A stretch of 64,000 nt of DNA, from NCBI GenBank assembly GCA_019914995.1, contig CM034135.1:5086501-5150500 (forward strand), read 5' to 3'. Below the pieces are notes generated by a model. The model did no database searches and was not told the DNA's origin. It saw only the letters and a program-made list of their open reading frames with translations. The stretch is from Acanthochlamys bracteata (taxonomy: Eukaryota; Streptophyta; Magnoliopsida; Pandanales; Velloziaceae). Positions 33,316 through 46,083 of this stretch are shown here, in pieces (position 1 is the stretch's first letter; every line of letters starts with the position of its first letter). The position numbers and the translations under genes were made by a program.

Positions 33316-33562
33316 CTTGCTGCAATCGAAGGACTTGAACTTGTACTGCCATATTTGAGGTTGGCACACAAGCCGAAATATTTTTCTGAGTTTGGAAAGC
33401 TATAACCAATGTTAAAGAAATTAAACAAAGCGACCAGGCACAAGATGATAATATTAGCCTTACATTAGACCATGTTAATCAAAGAAAGCCAGAATCCTAT
33501 CCAGAGTACATCATCGGATGCTTGCTCAATCAAACGAGAGAAGTCAGTACTTTGATAGAATG
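33316..33562 (-). pseudogene. Two in-frame exon-like blocks of the array unit
   Basis: On the minus strand, block 1 (33562 to 33471) follows an ACCTGCAG acceptor and reads FYQSTDFSRLIEQASDDVLW, then IGFWLSLINM, ending at ATG before GT. An 85-nt intron ends AAACTCAG. Block 2 (33385 to 33316) reads KNISACVPTSNMAVQVQVLR, then LQQ, and ends CAAG before GTAAGG. The two blocks join in phase 0, and the intron has a normal plant length. The amphipathic LIEQASDDxLWIGFW helix and QVQVLRLQQ suggest real protein sequence. I do not recognise the family. Reading on into the next candidate exon meets a stop, so the unit as a whole is probably not a working gene. In most interior units both donors are changed (ATGGTGG to ATGATGG, AAGGTAAGG to AAGTTAAGG). 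Confidence 0.4.
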
Positions 33563-34496
33563 CTGCAGGTTTTGACTCACTAACTTACCAACAAAACAAT
33601 ATAATCCTGTTCCCCCTAGGCTAAGCCAACTTAGCAACGAACCTTAACAGCCAACTTGAAAGTCCAAGTTATTGAACATTAAAACTACCACTTGATACGT
33701 GAACGATATTTAATGTTAATTACGTTAGAAACAGAATTAACAATTAAAAATATTACGTGGAAGTGAGGGAAAAATAAATAATTTTTATATAACCTAAGAA
33801 ACTAACCAATCCACAAGAGGGTTCCATTCATATTTATTGGCATAAGGATACATAAGATTAAGTAAAAGTAGTACGAAGGCTTAATCTAATACTTGGAATA
33901 TTTAAAAACAACTTTAAGCAACAATGTCAGCCGTTATTCAATCTTTTCTACATTTGTTTCTAACTTGCCTCCAACTAGTCTAATAATCGGTCGCAAGCTT
34001 GAACAAGGTAATTAAGCTTATGTTTCTTTTGCACTAATTAACAATCGGAGAAATTGCTTCCCCACTGGATAAAAAGAACTTACTTTGTTAATTATAAAAT
34101 ATTTCTTGGGGCCACCGTCTTGATCCATTCTCCAAAGCGGTCCAACAAGGACGAATAGTTATTACACCAACACAAATAAACATAACCAAAAGAAAATTGT
34201 TAATCAGTTGCTTGGTTTCATATGCTCACAAGTTACATGAGACCAACATCTCAAAATTATTAATAAAGATTACCATGCTCTCCATCGTTCAGTTGCCTAA
34301 GTAAAGAATCCCTCTGAGAAAGTCTGCAAAACCAGTGTTGGTGCCAATTCAATTCAAGAAAAGGGGCCTGAAGGTTATCCAAATGTTAAAAATTAATTTT
34401 TACAAGAAACATCCTATAAGGGTATTTCTAATTGACTGAGAGATCGATCTTCGTGAAGTGAAACAATAAGATGACCAACAGAACTTTACAGGGTTT

Positions 34497-34524
34497 GAAG
34501 TGCTAGCATTTTCGAAAGCACTTC
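34497..34524. repeat. Hairpin inside the array unit
   Basis: GAAGTGCT and AGCACTTC form a perfect 8-bp inverted repeat around a 12-base spacer. The same site recurs once per full unit. In most family B units the right arm is AACACTTC, which breaks one pair. Confidence 0.8.
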
Positions 34525-34981
34525 CAATAGGTAAAGACTTTGCCACCTCATAATAAAATTAACAAAAGAAAGATTACAATATGAATAAATTATAACAGGA
34601 ACATGAACAAAGAAAATACGTAGACAGGATAAAACATGCTGGAGCAACAAGAAGCAAAACCTTCACGATAGTCATTCTACCATTAAAGATGAATTTTCGG
34701 CTGCCTTATTATCAACACATAGGCAGTAGCAAACGAAGCAAGCAAAAAATAAATTCTCATAGAAAATTCTCTAACCATTATCTGCAAATAAATATCCTTT
34801 ATAGAAGATTATCCAGAATCTATATTACCTACATACAAACATACAAGACAGATTTACATATATACGCATATAATACATATACCTGCAAACATATGCTTTT
34901 TCTATGGTACGAACTCCCTGGCACACTGTTGCTGTTTAGCAAAGAGAAGGTAGTCCCAAGCCACTGTATCTACAGCCTTAC

Positions 34982-36654
34982 GTTGCTGCAATCGAAGGAC
35001 TTGAACTTGTACTGCCATATTTGAGGTTGGCACACAAGCCAAAATATTTTTCTGAGTTTGCAAAGCTATAACCAATGATAAATAAATTAACCAAAGGGAC
35101 CAGGCACAAGATGACAATATTAGCATTACATTCCACCATGTTAATCAAAGAAAGATAGAATCCTATCCAGAGTGCATCATCAGATGCTTGCTCAATCAAA
35201 CAAGAGAAGTCAGTACTTTGATAGAATGCTGTAGGTTTTGACTCACTAGCTTACCAACAAAACAATATAATCCTGTTCCCCCTAGGCTAAGCCAACTTAG
35301 CAACGAACCTTAAGGGCCAACTTGAAAGTCCAAGTTATTGAACATTAAAACTACCAATTGATACGTGAAAGATATTTAATGTTAATTACGTTAGAAACAG
35401 AATTAACAATTAAAAATATTATGTGGAAGTGAGGAAAAAATAAATAATTTCAGATAACCTAAGAAACTAACCAATCCACAAGAGGGTTCCATTCATATTT
35501 ATTGGCATAAAGATACATAAGATTAAGTAAAAGTAATACGAAGGCTTAATCTAACACTTGGAATATTTAAAAACAACTTTAAGCAACAATGTCAGCCGTT
35601 ATTCAATCTTTTCTGCATTTGTTTCTAACTTGCCTCCAACTAGTCTAATAATCGGTCGAAAGCTTGAACAAGGTAATTAAGCTTAAGTTTCTTTTGCACT
35701 AATTAACAATCGGAGAAATTACTTCCCCACAGGATAAAAGGAACTTACTATATTAATTATAAAACATTTTTGGGGCCACCGTCTTGATCCATTCCCCAAA
35801 GCGGTCCAACAAGGACAAATAGTTATCTCCACAAACACAGATAAACATAATCAAAAGAAAATTGTTAATCAGTTGCTTGATTTCATATGCTCACAAGTTA
35901 CATGAGACCAACATTTCAAAATTATTAATAAAGATTACCATGCTCTCGATCGTGCAGTTGCCTAAGGAAAGAATCCCTCTGAGAAAGTCAGCGAAAACTA
36001 GTATTGGTGCCAATTCAATTCAAGAAAAGGGGCCTGAAGGTTATCCAAATGTTAAAAATTAATTCTTACAAGAAACATCCTATAAGGGTATTTCTGACGG
36101 ACTGAGAGATCGATCTTCGTGAAGTGAAACAATAAGATGACCAACAGAACTTTACAGGGTTTGAAGTGCTAGCATTTTCGAAAGCACTTCCAATAGGTAA
36201 AGACTTTGCCACCTCATAATAAAATTAACAAAAGAAAGATTACAATATGAATAAAATATAACAGGAACATGAACAAAAAAATACGTAGACAGGATAAAAC
36301 ATGCTGGAGCAACAAAAAGCAAAACCTTCACGATAGTCATTCTACCATTAAAGATGAATCTTCGGCTGCCTTTATAATCAACACAAAGGCAGTAGCAAGC
36401 GAAGCAAGAAAAAATAAATCCTCATACAAGATTCTCTAACCACTATCTGCAAATAAATATCCTTTATTGCAGATTATCAAGAATCTATAAATTCTATTAC
36501 ATACATACAAACATACAAAGACAGATTTACATATATATGAATATAATATATATACCTGCAAACACATGCTTTTTCTATGGTACGGACTCCCTGGACCACT
36601 GTTCCTGTTTATCAAAGAGAAGGTAGTCCCAAGCCACTGTATCTACAGCCTTAC
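34982..36654 (-). repeat. Array unit 3, full length, family A
   Basis: 1,673 bases. Shares GATATTTAATGTTAATTACG and TTAGAAACAGAATTAAC with unit 2, and the intact hairpin arms near 36157-36184. Confidence 0.9.
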
Positions 36655-37597
36655 CTTGCTGCAATCGAAGGACTTTAATTTGTACTGCCAGATTTCAGGT
36701 TGGCACACAAGCCGAAATATTTTTATGAGTTAGCAAAGCCATAACCAATCACAAAGAAATCAACAAAAGGAACTACGCACAAGATGGCAATATTAGCCGT
36801 ATAGTCCACTATGTTAATCAAGGAAAGCCAAAAATCTATCCAGAGTGCATCATCAACGCTTACTCAATCAATCGAGAGAAGTCAGTACTTTGACAGAATG
36901 TTACAGGTTTTTATTCAATGGCTTACCAACAAATCAATATAATCCAATTCCTCCTAGGCTAAGCCAACTTAGCAACCAACCTTAACAGCCAACTTGAAAG
37001 TCCAAGTTATTGAACATTAAAACTACCAACTGATACGTAATCGATATTTAATGCTAATTACGATAGCAACAGAATTAACAATTAAAAATATGATGTGGAA
37101 GTGAGGAGAAAATAAATAATTTTCTGATAACCTAAGAAACTAAGCAATCCACAGGAGGGTTCCATTCATATTTATTGGCATAAAGATACATAAGATGAAG
37201 TAAAACTACTACGAAGGCTTAATCTAATACTTGGAATATTTAAAAACATCTTTAAGCAACAATGTCAGCCGTTATTCAATCTTTTCTGCATTTGTTTTTA
37301 ACTTGCCTCCCACTAGTCTAATAATCGGTCGAAAGCTTGAACAAGGTAATTAAGCTTCTGTTTCTTTTGCACTAATTAACAATCGGAGAAATTGCTTCCC
37401 CACAGGCTAAAAGGAACAAACTTTATTAATTATAAAACATTGCTTGAGGCCACCGTTTTGATCCATTCCCTAAACATGGATTTACTTATATACGTATATA
37501 ATACATATACTTGCAAACAAATAATTTTCTCTCAGGACGGACTTCCCAATGACAATATCTGATTGCCTTCTGTTCATAAGAGAGAAAAAGAAAGTCC
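36655..37597 (-). repeat. Array unit 4, short form (0.95 kb)
   Basis: Has the same deletion junction as unit 1 (CCATTCCCTAAACATGGATT near 37455-37475) and the same diagnostic bases (GTAATCGATATTTAATGCTA). At its end the anchor itself is partly lost, leaving CCCAATCGAAGG near 37597. Confidence 0.9.
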
Positions 37598-39225
37598 CAA
37601 TCGAAGGACTTGAACTTGTACTGCCATATTTAAGGTTGGCACACAAACCGAAATATTTTTCTGAGTTTGCAAAGCTATAACCAATGACAAAGAAATCGAC
37701 CAAAGGGACCATGCACAAGATGGCAATATTAGCCGTATAGTCCACTATGTTAATCGAAGAAAGCCAAAAATCTACCCAGAGTGAATCATCGGATACTTGC
37801 TCAGTCAAACGAGAGAAGTCAGTACTTTGATAGAATGTTACAGGTTTTGATTCAGTAGCTCACCAACAAATCAATATAATCAAATCCTCCTTCCTAAGCC
37901 AACTTAGCAACGAACCTAACCTAAGAAACTTGAAAGTCAATTATTGAACATTAAAACTCCATTCATATTTATTTAATGCATAAAGATACATAAGATGAAA
38001 AAAATATTATGGAAGGGAAAAAAATAATCTAATATAACCTAAGAAACTATTAAAAAAGAAGAGGGTTCCATTCTATTTATTGCAACAATGTCATAAGATG
38101 AATTAAAAGTAGTACAAGGCTTTCTAATACTTGGAATATTTAAAAACAACTTTAAAACAATGTTAGCAAGAAGAAATTGTCCGTCTAACATGCCTCCAAC
38201 TAGTTTGATAACCGGTCGAAAGCTTGAACAAGGTAGTTAAGCTTATCTTTCTTCTGCACTAATTAAAAATCGAAGAAATTGCTTTCTCACGTAGGATAAA
38301 AATAAATTTACTTTGTTAATTATAAAACATTTATTTAGGCCACCGTCTTGATCCATTCCCAAATCGCGGTCCAACAAGGAGGAATAGGCAACTCAATCAA
38401 CACAGATAAACATATTCAAATGAAAATTGTCAAAAAGTTGCTTGATTTCATACGCTCAACCAGCTACAGAGACCAATATCTGAAAATTAATAATAAAGAT
38501 TACCATGCTATCGATCGTGCAATTGCCCAAGGAAAGCATCCTCTTCGAAAAGTTTGCAAAACCCTTATTAGTACCAATTCAATGCAAGAAAAGGGACTGA
38601 AAGGTTTTCCAAATGTTAAAATTTAATTATTATAAGAATTATCCTATAATGGTATTTTGGATGACTGATAGACCGCTATTGGTCAAGTGAAACAACAAGA
38701 TGAACAAAGAGAACTTTAGAGGTTTTGAAGTGCTAGCATTTTTTGAAAACACTTCCAATTAGAAAAGCCTTCGTCTACCTCATGACAAATATAACAAAAG
38801 AAAGATGACAATAGGAATAAAAATGTAACAGCAACATGAACAAAGAAAATACATAGACAGGATAAGCATGCTGGAGCAGCAAGAAGCAAAACCTTCATCA
38901 TGATCATTCTCCCATTAAAGATGAATCTTGGCTGCCTACTTATTATCAAAAAAGGGCGTGAGCAGCGAAAGCACAAAAAATAAAATCCTCTTGTAGAAAA
39001 TTCTCTAATCGCTATCTGCAAATAGATATCTTTTTTAGGAGATTATCAAACAACTATAAACTATATTACTTACATACAAACAGACAAAGAGAGATTTACA
39101 TATATACACATATAATACATATACCTGTAAACATATGCTTTTTCTCTCCACGTAGTTACTAGGTCACTTTATGCTGTTGATTAGGAAGAAAAGCGAGTCC
39201 AAAACCACGATAGCTACAGCCTTAA
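37598..39225 (-). repeat. Array unit 5, A-to-B transition, rearranged
   Basis: From about 37890 to 38330 the unit is shortened and reordered (AACCTAAGAAACT occurs twice, CATTCATATTTATT appears early), then continues as family B. The region 38900-39225 has several disturbed CAG/CTG sites, such as CTTTATGCTG for CTGTTGCTG. Confidence 0.8.
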
Positions 39226-40938
39226 CTTGCTGCAATCGGAGGACTTGAACTTGCGCTGCCATCTTTGAGCTTGGCACACAAACCGCAATATTTTTTGATT
39301 TGCAAAAGCTACAAACCAATGACAAATAAATCAACCAAAAGGACCAGGGACAAGATGACAATATTAGCCTTCCATTCCATCATATTAATCAAAGAAAAAA
39401 ATCCTATCCAGTGCATCATCGGACGCTTGCTCAATTAAACGAGAAAAAGTCATTTTTGATAGATCGTGTTAGGGTTTGATTCAAAGAGCTTACCAACAAA
39501 TCAATAAATGCTAAGCCAAACTAAACTAAAATGACTTGAAAGTCCAAGTATTGAACATTAAAACCACCAATTAAAGTGGTGAATAAAGCTCCAAAACTAG
39601 AAGTGATCCGTGATTGATATTTAACGCTAATTACGATAGCAACATAATTAACATTTAAAAATATTAAGTGGAAGTGAGAAAAAAAAATAAATAGTTTTGT
39701 GATAACCTAAGAAACTAAGCAATCCTCAAGAGGGTTCCATTCATATTTATTGGCATAAAGATACATAAGATGAAAGTAAAAGTAGTACGAAGGCTTAATC
39801 TAATACCTGTAATATTTAAAAGAGCCTTTAAGCAACAATGTCAGCCGTTATTCAATCTTTCCCTGCATCTGTTTCTAAAACACAAGGCGCAAGAAGAAAA
39901 ATTGTCCGGTCTAACATGCCTCCAACCAGTTTGATAACCGATCAAAAGCTTGAACAAGGTAATAAAGCTTATATTTCTTTTGCACTATTAAAAAATCAAA
40001 GAAATTGCTTTCCGTAGGATAAAATAAATTTACTTTGTTAATTATAAAACATTTCTTAAGGCCACCGTCTTGATCTATTCCCCAAAGCGGTCCAGCAGGG
40101 AGGAATAGGCAACTCCACAAACACAGATACATATTCCAAAGAAAGTTGTTAATAAGTTGCTTGGTTTCATATGCTCACAAGCTACATGAGACCAACATGT
40201 CAAAATTAATAATAAAGATTACCATGCTATCGATCGTGCAATTGCCCAAGGAAAGCAGCCCTCTGAGAAAGTTTGCAAAACCAGTATTAGTACCAATTCA
40301 ATGCAAGAAAAGGGACCTGAAGGTTTTCCAAATGTTAAAATTTAATTATTATAAGAATTATCCTATAATGGTATTTTGGATGACTGATAGACCGATATTG
40401 GTCAAGTGAACAGCAACCTAACCAAGAGAACTTTAGAGGTTTTGAAGTGCTAGCATTTTCGAAAGCACTTCCAATTAGAAAAGTCTTCGTCTACCTCATG
40501 ACGAATATAACAAAAGAAAGATGACAATAGGAATAAAAATGTAACAGCAACATGAACAAAGAAAATACATAGACAGGATAAGCATGCTGGAGCAGCAAGA
40601 AGCAAAACCTTCATCATGATCATTCTCCCATTAAGGATGAATCTTCGGCTGCCTACTTATCGACAAAAGGGCAGTAGCAAGCGAAGCACGCAAAAAGTAA
40701 ATTCTTGTAGAAAATTCTCTAATCGCTATCTGCAAATAGATATATTTTTTAGGAGATTATCCAACAACTATAAACTATATTACTTACATACAAACAGAGA
40801 AAGAGAGATTTACATATATACACATATAATACATATACCTGTAAACATATGCTTTTTCTCTCCCACGTAGTGCCTAGGTCACTGTTGCTGTTGATTAGGA
40901 AGAAAGCAACACAAAACCCACGATAGCTACAGCCTTAA
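39226..40938 (-). repeat. Array unit 6, family B
   Basis: 1,713 bases. The first 320 bases carry disturbed CAG/CTG sites (CAAAGAGCTTACC for CAGCAGCTTACC). The remainder is clean. Family B introduces ACCACCAATTAAAGTGGTG, a small inverted repeat seen in every later unit. Confidence 0.9.
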
Positions 40939-42647
40939 CTTGCTGCAATCGGAGGACTTGAACTTGCGCTGCCATCTTTGAGCTTGGCACGCAAGCCGCA
41001 AGCTTTTCCTGATTTGCAAAAGCTACAACCAATGACAAATAAATCAACCAAAAGGACCAGGGACAAGATGACAATATTAGCCTTCCATTCCATCATATTA
41101 ATCAAAGAAATCCAGAATCCTATCCTGAGTGCATCATCGGACGCTTGCTCAATTAAACGAGAGAAAGTCAGTACTTTGACAGACTGTGGTAGGTTTTGAT
41201 TCAGCAGCTTACCAACAAATCAATAAATGCTAAGCCAACCTAAACAGCTGACTTGAAAGTCCAAGTTATCGAACATTAAAACCACCAATTAAAGTGGTGA
41301 ATAAAGCTCCGTTAGAATTGATCCGTGATAGATATTTAACGCTAATTACGATAGCAACATAATTAACATTCAAAAATATTAAGTGGAAGTGAGAAAAAAG
41401 AAATAGTTTTGTGATAACCTAAGAAACTAAGCAATCCTCAAGAGGGTTCCATTCATATTTATTGGCATAAAGATACATAGGATGAAGTAAAAGTAGTACG
41501 AAGGCTTAATCTAATACCTGTAACGTTTAAAAGAGCCTTTAAGCAACAATGTCAGCCGTTACAGAAGCTTTCCTGCATCTGTTTCTAAAACAAGGGCGCA
41601 AGAAGAAATTGTCCGGTCTAACATGCCTCCAACCAGTTCGATAACCGGTCGAAAGCTTGAACAAAGTAATAAAGCTTATATTTCTTTTGCATTATTAAAA
41701 ATCGAAGAAATTGCTTTCCCGTAGGATAAAATAAATTTACTTTGTTAATTATAAAACATTTTTTAAGGCCACCGTCTTGATCTATTCCCCAAAGCGGTCC
41801 AGCAAGGAGGAATAGGCAACTCCACAAACACAGATACATATTCAAAAAAAAATTGTTAATAAGTTGCTTGGTTTCATATGCTCACAAGCTACATGAGACC
41901 AACATCTCAAAATTAATAATAAAGATTACCATCCTATCGATCGTGCAATTGCCCAAGGAAAGCATCCCTCTGAGAAAGTTTGCAAAACCAGTATTAGTAC
42001 CAATTCAATGCAAGAAAAGGGACCTGAAGGTTTTCCAAATGTTAAAATTTAATTATTATAAGAATTATCCTATAATGGTATTTTGGATGACTGATAGACC
42101 GCTATTGGTCAAGTGAACAGCAACCTAACCAAGAGAACTTTAGAGGTTTTGAAGTGCTAGCATTTTCGAAAACACTTCCAATTAGAAAAGCCTTCGTCTA
42201 CCTCATGACAAATATAACAAAAGAAAGATGACAATAGGAATAAAAATGTAACAGCAACATGAACAAAGAAAATACATAGACAGGATAAGCATGCTGGAGC
42301 AGCAAGAAGCAAAACCTTCATCATGATCATTCTCCCATTAAGGATGAATCTTCGGCTGCCTACTTATCGACAAAAAAGGCGAGAGTGTGCGAAAAGCACA
42401 AAAAAAGTAAATCCTTGTACAAAATTGTCTAATCGCTATCTGCAAATAGATATCTTTTTTAGGAGATTATCAAACAACTATAAACTATATTACTTACATA
42501 CAAACAGACAAAGAGAGATTTACATATATACACATATAATACATATACCTGTAAACATATGCTTTTTCTCTCCCACGTAGTGCCTAGGTCACTGTTGCTG
42601 TTGATTAGGAAGAAAGCAGTACAAAACCACGATAGCTATAGCCTTAA
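40939..42647 (-). repeat. Array unit 7, family B, largely clean
   Basis: 1,709 bases, close to the consensus of the interior units over most of its length. CAG/CTG disturbance is limited to about 42370-42400. A good reference copy. Confidence 0.9.
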
Positions 42648-44368
42648 CTTGCTGCAATCGGAGGACTTGAACTTGCGCTGCCATCTTTGAGCTTGGCACG
42701 CAAGCCGCAAGCTTTTCCTGATTTGCAAAAGCTACAACCAATGACAAATAAATCAACCAAAAAGACCAGGGACAAGATGACAATATTAGCCTTCCATTCC
42801 ATCATATTAATCAAAGAAACCCAGAATCCTATCCTGAGTGCATCATCGGACGCTTGCTCAATTAAACGAGAAAAGTCGAGACTTTGACAGACCGTGGTAG
42901 GTTTTGATTCAGCAGCTTACCAACAAATCAATAAATGCTAAGCCAACCTAAACAGCTGACTTGAAAGTCCAAGTTATGGAACATTAAAACCACCAATTAA
43001 AGTGGTGAATAAAGCTCCGTTAGAATTGATCCGTGATAGATATTTAACGCTAATCACGATAGCAACATAATTAACATTCAAAAATATTAAGTGGAAGTGA
43101 GAAAAAAAGAAATAGTTTTGTGATAACCTAAGAAACTAAGCAATCCTCAAGAGGGTTCCATTCATATTTATTGGCATAAAGAAACATAAGATGAAGTAAA
43201 AGTAGTACGAAGGCTTAATCTAATACCTGTAACGTTTAAAAGAGCCTTTAAGCAACAATGTCAGCCGTTACAGAAGTTTTCCTGCATCTGTTTCTAAAAC
43301 AAGGGCGCAAGAAGAAATTGTCCGGTCTAACATGCCTCCAACTAGTTCGATAACCGGTCGAAAGCTTGAACAAAGTAATAAAGCTTATATTTCTTTTGCA
43401 TTATTAAAAATCGAAGAAATTGCTTTCCCGTAGGATAAAATAAATTTACTTTGTTAATTATAAAACATTTTTTAAGGCCACCGTCTTGATCTATTCCCCA
43501 AAGCGGTCCAGCAAGGAGGAATAGGCAACTCCACAAACACAGATACATATTCAAAAAAAAATTGTTAATAAGTTGCTTGGTTTCATATGCTCACAAGCTA
43601 CATGAGACCAACATCTCAAAATTAATAATAAAGATTACCATGCTATCGATCGTGCAATTGCCCGAGGAAAGCATCCCTCTGAGAAAGTTTGCAAAACCCT
43701 TATTAGTACCAATTCAATGCAAGAAAAGGGACCTGAAGGTTTTCCAAATGTTAAAGTATAATTATTATAAGAATTATCCTATAATGGTATTTTGGATGAC
43801 TGATAGACCGCTATTGGTCAAGTGAACAGCAACCTAACCAAGAGAACTTTTAGGTTTTTGAAGTGCTAGCATTTTTTCAAAACACTTCCAATTAGAAAAG
43901 CCTTCGTCTACCTCATGACAAATATAACAAAAGAAAAAGATGACAATAGGAATAAAAATGTAACAAAGAACATGAACAAAGAAAATACATAGACAGGATA
44001 AGCATCTTTGGAGCAAAGAAGAAGCAAAACCTTCATCATGATCATTCTCCCATTAAGGATGAATCTTGGCTGCCTACTTATCGACAAAAGGGCGAGAGTG
44101 TGCTGAAACACAAAAAAAGTAAATCCTTGTAGAAAATTCTCTAATCGCTATCTGCAAATAGATATCTTTTTTAGGAGATTATCAAACAACTATAAACTAT
44201 ATTACTTACATACAAAAACAGACAAAAAGAGAGATTTACATATATACACATATAATACATATACCAAAACATATGCTTTTTTTCTCTCCCACGTAGTGCC
44301 TAGGTCACTTTATTCTTTGTTGATTAGGAAGAAAGCGAAGACAAAAACCACGATAGCTATAGCCTTAA
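42648..44368 (-). repeat. Array unit 8, family B
   Basis: 1,721 bases. Clean to about 43840, then AAAGAACATG for AGCAACATG, GCATCTTTGG for GCATGCTGG and TTTATTCTTTG for CTGTTGCTG. Confidence 0.9.
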
Positions 44369-46083
44369 CTTGCTGCAATCGGAGGACTTGAACTTGCGCT
44401 GCCATCTTTGAGCTTGGCACGCAAGCGCAAGCTTTTCCTGATTTGCAAAAGCTACAACCAATGACAAATAAATCAACCAAAAGGACCAGGGACAAGATGA
44501 CAATATTAGCCTTCCATTCCATCATATTAATCAAAGAAACCCGAATCCTATCCTTAGTGCATCATCGGACGCTTGCTCAATTAAACGAGAGAAAGTCGAG
44601 ACTTTGACAGATCGTGGTAGGTTTTGATTCAAAGAACTTACTAACAAATCAATAAATGCTAAGCCAAACTAAACAAATGACTTGAAAGTCCAAGTATTGA
44701 AGATTAAAACCACCAATTAAAGTGGTGAATACAGCTCCATTAGAAGTGATCCGTGATTGATATTTAACGCTAATTACGATAGCAACAGAATTAAACATTT
44801 AAAAATATTAAGCTGAAGTGAGAAAAAAAGAAATAGTTTTGTGATAACCTAAGAAACTAAGCAATCCTCAAGAGGGTTCCATTCATATTTATTGGCATAA
44901 AGATACATAAGATGAAGTAAAAGTAGTACGAAGGCTTAATCTAATACCTGTAACGTTTAAAAGAGCCTTTAAGCAACAATGTCAGCCGTTACAGAAGCTT
45001 TCCTGCATCTGTTTCTAAAACAAGGGCGCAAGAAGAAATTGTCCGGTCTAACATGCCTCCAACCAGTTTGATAACCGATCGAAAGCTTGAACAAGGTAAT
45101 AAAGCTTATATATCCGTCGCACTAATTAAAAATCGAAGAAATTGCGTTCCCGTAGGATAAAATAAACTTACTTTGTTAATTATAAGATATTTCTTGAGGC
45201 CACCGTCTTGAGTTATTCCCCAAATCGGTCCATCAAGGAGGAATAGGCAGCTCCACAAACACAGATACATATTCAAAAGAAAATTGTTAATAAGTTGCTT
45301 GGTTTCATATGCTCACAAGCTACATGAGACCAACATCTCAAAATTAATAATAAAGATTAGCATGCTATCGATCGTGCAATTGCCCGAGGAAAGCATCCCT
45401 CTGAGAAAGTTTGCAAAACCCTTATTAGTACCAATTCAATGCAAGAAAAGGGACCTGAAGGTTTTCCAAATGTTAAAATTTAATTATTATAAGAATTATC
45501 CTATAATGCTATTTTGGATGACTGATAGACCGCTATTGGTTAAGTGAACAACAACCTAACCAAGAGAACTTTAGAGGTTTTGAAGTGCTAGCATTTTCGA
45601 AAACACTTCCAATTAGAAAAGCCTTCGTCTACCTCATGACAAATATAACAAAAGAAAGATGACAATAGGAATAAAAATGTAACAGCAACATGAACAAAGA
45701 AAATACATAGACAGGATAAGCATGCTGGAGCAGCAAGAAGCAAAACCTTCATCATGATCATTCTCCCATTAAGGATGAATCTTCGGCTGCCTACTTATCG
45801 ACAAAAGGGCAGTAGCAAGCGAAGCACGCAAAAAGTAAATCCTTGTACAAAATTCTCTAATCGCTATCTGCAAATAGATATCTTTTTTTAGAGAGATTAT
45901 CAAACAACTATAAACTATATTACTTACATACAAAATGCACAAAGAGAGATTTACATATATACACATATAATACATATACCCAGTAAACATATGCTTTTTC
46001 TCTCCCACGTAGTGCCTAGGTCATTTATTCTTTGTTGATTAGGAAGAAAGCGAAACAAAAAGCCACGATAGCTATAGCCTTAA
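44369..46083 (-). repeat. Array unit 9, family B
   Basis: 1,715 bases. Disturbed at 44400-44760 (CCGAATCCTATCCTTAGTGC for CCAGAATCCTATCCTGAGTGC) and after 45890, clean between. Confidence 0.9.

Larger units (their letters stand above)
33316..34981 (-). repeat. Array unit 2, full length, family A
   Basis: 1,666 bases. Carries GTGAACGATATTTAATGTTA near 33700, unlike short units. It contains an exon pair with working GT-AG sites at 33316-33562 (listed separately) and an intact 8-bp hairpin at 34497-34524. Confidence 0.9.
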
